DNA of 7,002 nucleotides from Opitutales bacterium. GTDB taxonomy: Bacteria > Verrucomicrobiota > Verrucomicrobiia > Opitutales > Intestinicryptomonadaceae. The notes below the pieces were generated by a model. It did no database searches. It was not told the DNA's origin and saw only the letters and a list, made by a program, of their open reading frames with translations. Below, one piece after another: positions 1-6,655 of the stretch. How positions within the stretch are numbered: the stretch's first letter is position 1; each line of letters starts with the position of its first letter. Both the position numbers and the translations under genes were made by a program. Location: NCBI GenBank assembly GCA_021641325.1, contig JAJXPD010000008.1, positions 17,775-24,776 of the forward strand. The letters run 5' to 3'.

Positions 1-24
1 TTTAATCAAAATTTCGTTTTCCAT
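1..24 (-). CDS. 5' end of a gene cut by the window edge, probably dihydroorotase (pyrC)
   Basis: An ATG at 24-22 on the minus strand opens a frame encoding MENEILIK before the window ends. It starts five bases after the pyrB stop codon (TAA, 32-30), which is typical of translationally coupled operon genes. No Shine-Dalgarno sequence is visible; the preceding bases are AT-rich. In many bacteria lacking the regulatory chain PyrI, pyrC lies directly downstream of pyrB, and dihydroorotases often begin with a short strand of the form (I/L)LIKN. The identity is therefore inferred from context plus eight residues. It could equally be another pyrimidine gene or an unrelated protein. Confidence 0.45.
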
Positions 25-29
25 AATAA

Positions 30-986
30 TTACCGGTTTGTGCGGTGCATGCAAAGGTTCATGACGGCCATTCTGACCGCGACGCCGTTGGTGACCTGCG
101 TGAGGATAACGGAGCGGTCGGAGTCCGCAAGCGGCGTGTCAAGCTCCACTCCCCTGTTAATCGGGCCGGGGTGCATGATGAACGCGCCCTTTTTGAGGAG
201 GTTTTCGCGGCGCAGGTTCAGCCCGAAAACGTTGGCGTATTCGGAGACCGACGGGAAGTGCGTCGCGCTCTGGCGTTCGTGCTGAATGCGAAGAAGCATC
301 ACGACATCGGCGTCGGCGACAGCCTCGGCAAGGTCGCAGCAGACGCGCACGCCTAGCTTTTCGAACTCGCGCGGGACGAGCGTCGATGGTCCCGCAAGGG
401 TCACCTCCGCGCCGAGCTTTTGGAGCAGATAGATGTTCGACCGCGCAACGCGGCTGAAAAGAATGTCGCCCAAAATCGTTATTTTTTTGCCCTTGAAGTT
501 TCCGCCGAATTTTTCGCGCATGGTGAACGCGTCGAGCAAAGCCTGCGTTGGGTGCGCGTGCGCGCCGTCGCCCGCGTTGATTACGGGAATTTTCACCCTG
601 TCGGCAAGGTACTTCGCCGCGCCCGACGAGCTGTGGCGCACGATAATCATATCCGCCATCAGAGCCTCTATGTTGCGGGCGGTATCTTTGAGCGTCTCGC
701 CCTTGACCGACGACGAAATGTTCGACGCCACGCTTATGACGTCCGCGCCGAGCTTGTGCGCCGCCATTTCGAAAGCGGTACGGGTGCGGGTGCTCGGCTC
801 GAAAAAGAGGTTCACCACAACCCGGCCTTTCAGGTAGGGGAGCTTTGCCTTGTCGCTTTTGAGCGACGCCTTGAAAACGTCCGCCATTGCGAAAATTTTG
901 CCGATTTCGTCGAGGGTAAGGTCTTCGGTCGAAATCAAATCTTTGCGCGACCACGAAAGGTCCTTCATAAAATCTTTTGCTTTCAT
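30..986 (-). CDS. pyrB: Aspartate carbamoyltransferase catalytic subunit
   Basis: Cytosolic enzyme joining carbamoyl phosphate and L-aspartate to N-carbamoyl-L-aspartate, the committed step of de novo pyrimidine synthesis. The 318 residues match the usual length of about 300-320. The carbamoyl-phosphate loop FFEPSTRTRTAFE is at 61-73, and SSSVKGET at 91-98 carries the active-site Lys95 donated to the neighbouring subunit. RHSSSG is at 117-122, HPTQ at 145-148, GDILFSRVARSN at 173-184, the aspartate-binding LLRIQHERQ at 231-239 and HPGPINRGVE at 272-281. All expected catalytic residues are present. Phe177 replaces the His most common before SRVARS, a position that is Tyr in the E. coli enzyme. 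The start could be ATG 986 or ATG 968 (312 residues, MKDLSWSRKDL); neither has a clear Shine-Dalgarno, and the longer form is given. No pyrI is seen in the window. It is transcribed divergently from trkA, with a probable pyrC immediately after it. Confidence 0.97.
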   Translation of the reverse strand: MKAKDFMKDLSWSRKDLISTEDLTLDEIGKIFAMADVFKASLKSDKAKLPYLKGRVVVNLFFEPSTRTRTAFEMAAHKLGADVISVASNISSSVKGETLKDTARNIEALMADMIIVRHSSSGAAKYLADRVKIPVINAGDGAHAHPTQALLDAFTMREKFGGNFKGKKITILGDILFSRVARSNIYLLQKLGAEVTLAGPSTLVPREFEKLGVRVCCDLAEAVADADVVMLLRIQHERQSATHFPSVSEYANVFGLNLRRENLLKKGAFIMHPGPINRGVELDTPLADSDRSVILTQVTNGVAVRMAVMNLCMHRTNR

Positions 987-1033
987 GACAATTTTTCGCC
1001 GAATCTATTTTTTCGCCCGCTTTTGTCAAACGC

Positions 1034-1039
1034 ATTATA
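1034..1039 (-). promoter_or_regulatory. Candidate -10 element for pyrB
   Basis: The minus strand reads a perfect TATAAT at 1039-1034, in the spacer between the divergent pyrB and trkA starts. It would place transcription initiation near 1027, giving a leader of roughly 40 bases before the pyrB ATG at 986. The 16-18-base spacing positions hold no good TTGACA match (the best is about two of six), and no TG extension precedes the hexamer. It is thus a good -10 with an unconvincing -35. The short leader contains no attenuator hairpin or leader peptide that I can see. Confidence 0.4.
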
Positions 1040-1078
1040 CGCGGCGGGCGATTTTTTCCGCAGTCGGGAGGACGCCAA

Positions 1079-1090
1079 AAAAAGCTTTTT
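1079..1090. repeat. 12-bp perfect palindrome in the pyrB-trkA spacer
   Basis: AAAAAGCTTTTT is a perfect palindrome, extended on the left by two more A residues (1077-1078). It sits 36 bases upstream of the trkA start in the divergent spacer. With no unpaired loop it is unlikely to be an RNA hairpin. It could be a bent A-tract or an operator half-site, but the sequence alone does not show a role. The rest of the spacer (987-1125) contains no convincing plus-strand promoter for trkA and no riboswitch-like structure. Confidence 0.35.
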
Positions 1091-1125
1091 ATTCGCGCGA
1101 AGTCTGTTAGTGTCGATAGGTAGAT

Positions 1126-2475
1126 ATGAAAATAATAATAGTCGGAGCAGGAGACGTGGGGCACTACCTTTGCCAAATCCTCAGCGAGGACGGGCACGGG
1201 GTAACGCTCTTGGAGTCCGACACCGACCGCGCGGACGAAATTGAGGAAAACCTCGACGTGCGGGTAATCCGCGGGAACGGCGCGTCGGCAAAATTCCTGT
1301 CGCTCGCGGGCGTGTCCGACTGCGACTTCCTGCTGGCGATGACCGCTTTCGACCAGCTCAATATCGTCGCCTGCGCAATAGGCAAAAAGCTCGGCGCAAA
1401 AACCACAATCGCAAGGGTTCACGACCAGGTATACGCCGACAACTCCCTTGTAAACTACCAAAAGCAGTTCGGCATAGACATTCTCATAAACCCAGAAGCT
1501 CTTACCGCCGTGGAGCTTGCAAAACACGTCCGCAACCCCGAAAGAATGGCGGTCGAAGACTTCGCGCGGGGGCAGATTGAATTGCAGGAAACCGAAATTT
1601 CGGAGGGCGCAAAGGCGGAGGGCAAACGCCTGCGCGACATCAAGCTCGACCCCGCCGTGAAAATCGGCTACGTCGAACGCGGCGACAAACTCTACGTTCC
1701 GACCGCCGACACCGTGCTCGAACGCGGCGACAAAATCACCCTCATCGGCACGCCCGACAGCATTTTGAAACACCGCGGAACGTTCTCTTCGGAGCGCAAC
1801 TCGGAAAGCGTGAGGATAGTCCTCAACGGCGCGACGGAAACGGCGATTTCGGTAATCCGCAGGCTCTCGAACTACCGCTTCAAAATCAGGGTCATAGAAC
1901 CCGACCTCGACAAATGCCGCGAAATCGCCGAACAGTTCCCGTCGGTCACGGTAATCAACGGCAGCGCAACGTCCCTGCGGCTTCTCGAAGAGGAGCAGAT
2001 AGGCGACGCCGACTACTTCATAGCCTGCACGAAAGACGACGAAGAAAACGTCATGACCTCGATTCAGGCAAAAAAGCTCGGCGCAAAATACGTGGAACTT
2101 GTAATCAACAAGCCCGACTACGAGCAGGTTCTGCGCAACATCAGCGGATTCCTCAACATCACCGCCGACGCCTCTCCCCGCCGAGTTACGGCCGACGAAA
2201 TCAAAAAATACGTCGCCAACAGAGACTTCGCAGTGGTCGGCGCGCTCAAAGGCGGCGCGGTCGAATTCATCGAGCTTAAAGTGTCGGGAAAGAGCGCGGC
2301 TTGCGGACAGTCGGTGAAGGACCTCAAACTTCCGCCCGCGTGCATAATCGCGGCAATCGTAAACGATACCGACGCAAAAGTGCCAGGGGCAAACGACGTC
2401 ATAGAAAGCGACGACAGGCTCATTCTCATTCTCGAAAAGGAGAAAATCGGGGAAGTCGCGGCGATGTTCAGATAA
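1126..2475 (+). CDS. trkA: Trk potassium uptake regulatory subunit TrkA (two RCK domains)
   Basis: Cytoplasmic, nucleotide-sensing regulator that binds the membrane subunit TrkH and gates K+ uptake. The 449 residues form the classic tandem layout: RCK_N 1 (about 1-120), RCK_C 1 (about 140-220), RCK_N 2 (about 228-345) and RCK_C 2 (about 365-449). The first Rossmann loop is intact, GAGDVGHYL at 7-15, with acidic Glu30 at the end of strand 2 as expected for NAD(H) binding. In the second domain the equivalent loop reads NGATETA (234-240) and lacks the usual GxGxxG, although an acidic residue (Glu258) remains at the end of its strand 2. Other conserved stretches are NPEALTAVELA (122-132) and TKDDEENVM (302-310). 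The start is fixed by an in-frame TAG at 1117-1119 and a modest GATAGG ribosome-binding site five bases upstream. The stop codon directly abuts the trkH ATG. Confidence 0.96.
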   Translation: MKIIIVGAGDVGHYLCQILSEDGHGVTLLESDTDRADEIEENLDVRVIRGNGASAKFLSLAGVSDCDFLLAMTAFDQLNIVACAIGKKLGAKTTIARVHDQVYADNSLVNYQKQFGIDILINPEALTAVELAKHVRNPERMAVEDFARGQIELQETEISEGAKAEGKRLRDIKLDPAVKIGYVERGDKLYVPTADTVLERGDKITLIGTPDSILKHRGTFSSERNSESVRIVLNGATETAISVIRRLSNYRFKIRVIEPDLDKCREIAEQFPSVTVINGSATSLRLLEEEQIGDADYFIACTKDDEENVMTSIQAKKLGAKYVELVINKPDYEQVLRNISGFLNITADASPRRVTADEIKKYVANRDFAVVGALKGGAVEFIELKVSGKSAACGQSVKDLKLPPACIIAAIVNDTDAKVPGANDVIESDDRLILILEKEKIGEVAAMFR

Positions 2476-3954
2476 ATGAACTACTCTATCATATTCAAGA
2501 TGCTCTCGATGGTGCTGTGGGTCATGGCGCTGGCGTTTTCGGCGTGCACGGGGGTGTCGCTGCTCTACGGGGCGTCGCCGCTCGAAAGCGAGGCAATGCC
2601 GTCGTGGATATGCGTAATCGCCCTCTGCGTAATGCTTGCGTTCGCCCTCTACCTGCCGAGCCGCAACGCGCCCAAAAAGCTCTTCAAAAAGGAGGCGATG
2701 TGCGTCGTGGGGCTTGGCTGGATTATCGCCTCCGCCGTCGGAAGCCTGCCCTACGCGCTGATTCTGGGCTGCGGGTTTCCAGACGCGTTTTTCGAATCCA
2801 CAAGCGGGCTGACAACCACGGGCTCGAGCGTGTTTTCTAGCTTTGCCGACTTCCCCCACAGCCTGATGTTCTGGCGCTGCCTGTCGCACTGGATTGGCGG
2901 CATGGGAGTGCTCGTGTTCTTCGTGGCGATTCTCTCCTTCATGGGGTCGGGCGGAAGGATTCTGTACGCAAGCGAATCGAGCGCGAACGCGGGCGGCGGA
3001 ATAGAAACCGCGCGCATTCAAAGCGGAATCTTCAAAATACTCGCGCTCTACCTCGGCGTCTCCGCGCTGTGCCTTGCCACGTTCAAACTCTGCGGAATGG
3101 GCTGGTTCGACGGCGTCTGCCACATGTTCTCGGCGGTCTCAACGGGCGGATTCAGCGTGTACGAAAACGGCATGGCGCACTACGACAGCAACGCGGTCTA
3201 CTGGGCGACGACGTTCTTCATGTTCGTCGGCGGCGTGAGCTTCATGCCGATGCTTGCGGCAATCGGCGGCGACTTCAAAAAACTGGCGTCGAACACGGAG
3301 TTTCGGACATACTCGGCAATACTGCTCGTATCGACGGCGGCGGTCGCGGCGTTCATCGCGCAAGACTTCCGATCGGCGTCCGACTGGGGAGAGGCGATTA
3401 CAAAGGCGGCGTTCGCGTCGGTTTCGCTGATGACCACAACGGGCTTTGCGGGAATAGACTACGGAACGTGGCTTCCGGCAACGCACGCAATATTTTTCGT
3501 GCTGATAATAATCGGCGGCTGCGCGGGCTCGACGTCGGGCGGGCTGAAAGTCTCGCGCGCGGTCGCGGCGTTCAAGATAGCATGCAACGAGGTTGAAAAA
3601 TCGTTCCGACCGAGAGTCGTGAGGAACATCTCCGTCAACGGCAAGAGCCTCGACGACTCCGACATCAAAAGCGTGCTCTCGCACTGCGCAATATTTTTCG
3701 GGCTGTCCCTCTGCGCCACGGTGCTGCTTGCGGTTCTCGAACCCGACATGTCCTTGGAGGGCACGCTGTCGGCGGCAATCGCGTGCCTGAACAACATAGG
3801 GCCGGGGTTCGCGGAGGTCGGGCCGTCGAAAAATTTCGGATTTTTCGGCGACTCGTCGAAAATAATTTCGGCATTTTTAATGATTACGGGGCGTCTCGAA
3901 TTCTACGCAATCCTCGTGCTGTTCCTGCCGTCGCTCTGGAAAAAATTTCAATAG
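2476..3954 (+). CDS. trkH: Trk potassium uptake membrane subunit TrkH
   Basis: Integral inner-membrane K+-conducting subunit of the TrkH/TrkG/KtrB superfamily, partner of the TrkA ring encoded just upstream. The 492 residues (E. coli TrkH has 483) carry all four pore-loop repeats with their filter glycine. These are GLTTTGSS (111-118), STGGFS (222-227), MTTTGFAG (319-326) and NNIGPGFAEVG (439-449). The conserved GGCAGSTSGGLKVSR follows the third repeat at 347-361, and a C-terminal TGRLEFY at 471-477 matches the family's GRLE signature. Hydrophobic helices alternate with the loops from residue 5 onward, with two N-terminal helices (about 8-30 and 44-60) before the first pore repeat. The ATG follows the trkA TAA with no gap and without a Shine-Dalgarno, so translation probably depends on termination and restart at trkA, which would keep the two subunits balanced. 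Confidence 0.97.
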   Translation: MNYSIIFKMLSMVLWVMALAFSACTGVSLLYGASPLESEAMPSWICVIALCVMLAFALYLPSRNAPKKLFKKEAMCVVGLGWIIASAVGSLPYALILGCGFPDAFFESTSGLTTTGSSVFSSFADFPHSLMFWRCLSHWIGGMGVLVFFVAILSFMGSGGRILYASESSANAGGGIETARIQSGIFKILALYLGVSALCLATFKLCGMGWFDGVCHMFSAVSTGGFSVYENGMAHYDSNAVYWATTFFMFVGGVSFMPMLAAIGGDFKKLASNTEFRTYSAILLVSTAAVAAFIAQDFRSASDWGEAITKAAFASVSLMTTTGFAGIDYGTWLPATHAIFFVLIIIGGCAGSTSGGLKVSRAVAAFKIACNEVEKSFRPRVVRNISVNGKSLDDSDIKSVLSHCAIFFGLSLCATVLLAVLEPDMSLEGTLSAAIACLNNIGPGFAEVGPSKNFGFFGDSSKIISAFLMITGRLEFYAILVLFLPSLWKKFQ

Positions 3955-3961
3955 AAAGGGA
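3955..3961 (+). promoter_or_regulatory. Ribosome binding site of pdxJ
   Basis: AAAGGGA lies directly after the trkH stop (TAG, 3952-3954) and six bases before the pdxJ ATG at 3968. It is a purine-rich Shine-Dalgarno of moderate strength in the only real gap of the operon (13 bases). It supports independent initiation of pdxJ and its annotated start. Confidence 0.55.
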
Positions 3962-3967
3962 AATACC

Positions 3968-4723
3968 ATGACAAAACTCGGAGTAAACATCGACCACAGC
4001 GCAACGCTCAGACAGGCGCGCTACCGCGAATCGCTGGACAATCCCGACGTAATAGTCGAACCGAACCCCGCGGAAATCGCGCTCGCGGCGGAACGCGGCG
4101 GCGCGGACTCAATCACAGCCCACCTGCGCGAAGACAGACGCCACATGCAGGACGCCGACATCGCCGAACTGCGCAGAAAAATCTCCACAAAACTCAACCT
4201 AGAAATGGCGTGCTCGGAGGAAATTGTTAAATTCGCGACGGAAATTTTGCCAGACTACGCGTGCCTCGTTCCCGAAAACCGCCGCGAAGTCACAACCGAG
4301 GGCGGCGTCAACCTGCTCGACCCCGACATCAAAGACAGAACCGCCCGCGCCGTCGAAACGCTTTCGAAAAAGGGAATAATCTGCTCGATTTTCATCGACC
4401 CCGAAGCCGAACAAATCAGGGTTGCCGCGGAAATCGGCGCGCCCACCGTCGAACTCCACACGGGCGCATACGCAAACGCGTGGGGCAACGTTGAAAAACG
4501 CAACGCCGAGCTCAAACGCATAGCCTCCGCGCGGGACTTCGCAAAATCGCTGGGACTCACCGTAAACTCAGGGCACGGCATAAACTACCGCAACGTCGGC
4601 GAACTGCTCCGCGCGGCTGATTTCAACGAACTCAACATCGGACACACCATCATGTCGCGCGCGCTTCTTGTGGGAACGGAACGCGCCGTCGCCGAAATGA
4701 GGGAACTTATAAATGCCCGCTAA
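3968..4723 (+). CDS. pdxJ: Pyridoxine 5'-phosphate synthase
   Basis: Cytosolic TIM-barrel enzyme that condenses 1-deoxy-D-xylulose 5-phosphate with 3-amino-2-oxopropyl phosphate to pyridoxine 5'-phosphate, the last ring-forming step of the DXP-dependent vitamin B6 pathway. At 251 residues it is slightly longer than E. coli PdxJ (243) because of a longer segment around residues 18-35. Signature stretches are GVNIDHSATLRQAR (5-18), HLREDRRHM (52-60), NLEMA (77-81), CLVPENRREVTTEGG (99-113), SIFIDPEAEQI (140-150), ELHTGAYA (162-169), VNSGHGINYRNV (199-210) and NELNIGH (220-226). The catalytic residues by comparison with E. coli (His45, Glu72, His193) correspond to His52, Glu79 and His203. Its last 11 bases overlap the start of acpS, an arrangement reminiscent of the adjacent pdxJ-acpS pair in enterobacteria. 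Its presence implies the PdxA/PdxJ route rather than PdxS/PdxT. Confidence 0.98.
   Translation: MTKLGVNIDHSATLRQARYRESLDNPDVIVEPNPAEIALAAERGGADSITAHLREDRRHMQDADIAELRRKISTKLNLEMACSEEIVKFATEILPDYACLVPENRREVTTEGGVNLLDPDIKDRTARAVETLSKKGIICSIFIDPEAEQIRVAAEIGAPTVELHTGAYANAWGNVEKRNAELKRIASARDFAKSLGLTVNSGHGINYRNVGELLRAADFNELNIGHTIMSRALLVGTERAVAEMRELINAR
4699..4703 (+). promoter_or_regulatory. Ribosome binding site deciding the acpS start
   Basis: GAGGG inside the 3' end of pdxJ lies nine bases before the ATG at 4713. It favours this start, which overlaps pdxJ by 11 bases, over the in-frame TTG at 4725 just after the pdxJ stop. Confidence 0.55.
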
Positions 4724-5117
4724 CTTGCAGGACGCGGGAGGCGTCGCGGGAGTCGGCACCGACATCGCCGACGTCGCCCGCATTTCGAAAATGCTCGAAC
4801 AGTACGGCGACGCCTTCCTGAAAAAAACATTCACCGACGCCGAAATAAAATACTGCGCCGCGCGCCCCGATGCCGCCCTGCGCTTCGCCGCAAGATTCGC
4901 CGCAAAAGAGGCAATGGCAAAAGCGCTCGGAACGGGACTGCGCGGGAAAATCACGCTCAAAAGCCTGTCGATTGAAAACGACGAACTCGGCGCGCCCCGC
5001 GTCGTGCTCGACGAAGCCGCCCGCGACGCGCTCGAAAAACTCGGCGCGGCGAAAATGCTCGTGAGCGTCTCGCACTTGAAGGAATACGCAATCGCATTCG
5101 CAGTAGCCTCACGCTGA
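4713..5117 (+). CDS. acpS: Holo-[acyl-carrier-protein] synthase (AcpS-type phosphopantetheinyl transferase)
   Basis: Transfers the 4'-phosphopantetheine arm of coenzyme A to a serine of apo-acyl carrier protein, activating it for fatty acid synthesis. The 134 residues fit the short trimeric AcpS class (about 120-130). GVGTDIADVARI at 13-24 has the Mg2+-binding Asp17. RFAAKEAMAKALGTG at 61-75 has the second metal ligand Glu66 and the CoA-contacting Lys65. SVSHLKEYAIAFAV at 118-131 is the C-terminal SHxxxYAxA motif. The first dozen residues before GVGTD are longer than usual, but a GAGGG ribosome-binding site supports this start. The gene overlaps pdxJ by 11 bases and is followed after only three bases by nnr. 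Notably, acpS and nnr are in the same reading frame, separated by TGA and a single ACA codon. Confidence 0.96.
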   Translation: MPANLQDAGGVAGVGTDIADVARISKMLEQYGDAFLKKTFTDAEIKYCAARPDAALRFAARFAAKEAMAKALGTGLRGKITLKSLSIENDELGAPRVVLDEAARDALEKLGAAKMLVSVSHLKEYAIAFAVASR

Positions 5118-5120
5118 ACA

Positions 5121-6647
5121 ATGGAAAAAATATCCCACCCAATACTCTCCTGCGCCGACGCAAAACGGCTCGAAGCCGCCCTGCTCGGAAACTCCGATAA
5201 CGCGTCCTTTGCCGCCATGCAAAAGGCGGGAACGGGTGTCGCGCGGGAATTTTTGCGCGAATTCGGCCCGCGACTGCCCTACTCCCCCAAACTGCTCGCA
5301 TTCGTCGGAAGCGGACACAACGGCGGCGACGCCCTGATTGCGCTCTCCTCAATCGCGGAAAAATCCGCGTCGCCTAAAATCACCGTCATTTGCGGCGACA
5401 CCGCAAAAATGAAGCCCAATACAAAAAAGGCTCTCGACGCGCTCGCAAAAAAATTTCCCGAACTCGAAATCGGCAGGGAAATCGATACCGCGCGTGAGTT
5501 CGACCTCGCAATCGACGGCATTCTGGGAATGAGCTTCACGCCCCCGCTGAGGGAGTCTGCGGCGGAGAAAATCCGCGCGGCAAACACAGTCCGCGCCGGC
5601 ATAAAAATTTCGATAGACATTCCCTCGGGCGCGGCGGATACTCCGCAGGAATGCGTGTTCCGCGCCGACGCAACATACGCCACGGGCATCGCAAAAGACG
5701 TTTTGTTCAAGCCGCATAACCGCGAATGCGCGGGCAGACTCAGATACGTCGATATCGGCTTTTTCGATGCCCCCACAGAATTCGACGGCGCGGCAATCAG
5801 AATCGCCCGCCCCGATATTCTCCGCTTCGCAAACACTCTGCGCCCCGCACTCTCCGATAAACGCACATTCGGGCATCTGTTCATCGTAGCAGGCTCGCGC
5901 AAATATCCTGGGGCGGCAATGCTCGCAACACGCGCGGCGTTGCGCGCGGGCGCGGGACTCGTTTCAAGCTTCGTGCCAGAATCGCTCGCGCCCGCGTTCG
6001 CGGCGGCTGAACCGTCCGCAATCTGGGTCGGCTGCCCCGAAGACGAATCGGGGGCTATCGCCCTCGACGCGCTCGGACTCGTGCGCGACAGACTCGGCGC
6101 GGCAAGCGCATTGCTCGCAGGCTGCGGACTCTCGGACTCGCCCGAAACGCAGGCACTCGTCGGCGAAATCCTGCGGCTCAACCCCGCACTGCCCGCAGTG
6201 CTCGACGCCGACGCAATACGCGAGCCGATAGCAAAAATCCTGCCGTCGCGCAACGCCCCCGCTTTGCTGACACCACACGAGGGGGAAATTCTGCGGCTCG
6301 CCCCCGACGCCTCCGATGCGTCATTGCTCGACGCATGCAAAAAATACGAATGCGCAATCGCATTGAAATCGGCGGCGACGAAAATCTCCGACGGCAAGAC
6401 AATCATAATCCAAACGCGCGGCTGCCCCGCCCTCGCCCGCGGGGGAAGCGGCGATATGCTCGCCGGAATTTCGGGAGCATTACTCGCAAACAAGTCCTTG
6501 AAAAACGACGCCATAAGGGCAGGCGCGCAGGCATCAATGTGGCTCGGACTCGCCGCGGAAACGGCGACAACAGAACTCGGAGAAACGGCTCTTGCCACAA
6601 GCGACCTCCACAAATACCTCCCACGCGCAATCTCCCCGCACAGATAG
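5121..6647 (+). CDS. nnr: Bifunctional NAD(P)HX repair enzyme: epimerase (YjeF_N) plus ADP-dependent dehydratase
   Basis: Metabolite-repair enzyme. The N-terminal domain interconverts R and S forms of hydrated NAD(P)H, and the C-terminal ribokinase-like domain dehydrates the S form with ADP back to NAD(P)H. The 508 residues match the usual length of the fused enzyme. Epimerase (about 1-225): the AMQKAG helix at 32-37, the loop FVGSGHNGGDALI at 61-73, DGILGM at 132-137 and SIDIPSG at 164-170. Dehydratase (about 235-505): RTFGHLFIVAGSRKYPGAA at 248-266, RAGAGLV at 275-281, VLDADAI at 360-366, LLTPHEGEILRL at 382-393 and the GGSGDMLAGISGALLA signature at 441-456, with Asp445 as the expected catalytic acidic residue. 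Small departures from consensus are HNGGDA for NNGGDG, and Ala438 for the more usual Met before the GGSGD turn. There is no Shine-Dalgarno; the start lies three bases after acpS, suggesting reinitiation. Confidence 0.96.
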   Translation: MEKISHPILSCADAKRLEAALLGNSDNASFAAMQKAGTGVAREFLREFGPRLPYSPKLLAFVGSGHNGGDALIALSSIAEKSASPKITVICGDTAKMKPNTKKALDALAKKFPELEIGREIDTAREFDLAIDGILGMSFTPPLRESAAEKIRAANTVRAGIKISIDIPSGAADTPQECVFRADATYATGIAKDVLFKPHNRECAGRLRYVDIGFFDAPTEFDGAAIRIARPDILRFANTLRPALSDKRTFGHLFIVAGSRKYPGAAMLATRAALRAGAGLVSSFVPESLAPAFAAAEPSAIWVGCPEDESGAIALDALGLVRDRLGAASALLAGCGLSDSPETQALVGEILRLNPALPAVLDADAIREPIAKILPSRNAPALLTPHEGEILRLAPDASDASLLDACKKYECAIALKSAATKISDGKTIIIQTRGCPALARGGSGDMLAGISGALLANKSLKNDAIRAGAQASMWLGLAAETATTELGETALATSDLHKYLPRAISPHR

Positions 6648-6655
6648 AAAACCGA

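Noticed and set aside
987..1125. Possible c-di-AMP or other riboswitch ahead of trkA
   Set aside because: K+ transporter genes are sometimes under such control, but the 139 bp shows no multi-helix architecture that I could trace. No known riboswitch core motif was recognised.
420..1244. A 274-codon plus-strand open frame antisense to pyrB and running into trkA
   Set aside because: It is a shadow of pyrB with no motifs. It also crosses the divergent spacer and overlaps the trkA start in a different frame.
157..3123. A 988-codon open frame on the minus strand spanning pyrB, the spacer, trkA and part of trkH
   Set aside because: It overlaps pyrB in another frame and is antisense to trkA and trkH, all of which have strong family motifs. 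Its translation is low-complexity and rich in Arg, His, Glu, Phe and Val, with no recognisable domain. Strong C/G bias at third codon positions suppresses stops in the opposite frames and explains its length.
4725..5117. Alternative TTG start for acpS just after the pdxJ stop
   Set aside because: It is possible and would avoid the overlap, but the GAGGG ribosome binding site is well placed for the ATG at 4713 and too far from the TTG.
4957..5352. A 131-codon minus-strand frame with a very arginine-rich product over the acpS/nnr junction
   Set aside because: The extreme Arg content is typical of GC-rich non-coding frames; it is antisense to two conserved genes.
5279..6613. A 444-codon minus-strand open frame inside nnr
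   Set aside because: It is antisense to a clearly conserved enzyme, and its Ser/Ala/Arg-rich translation is the expected mirror of the nnr codon usage.
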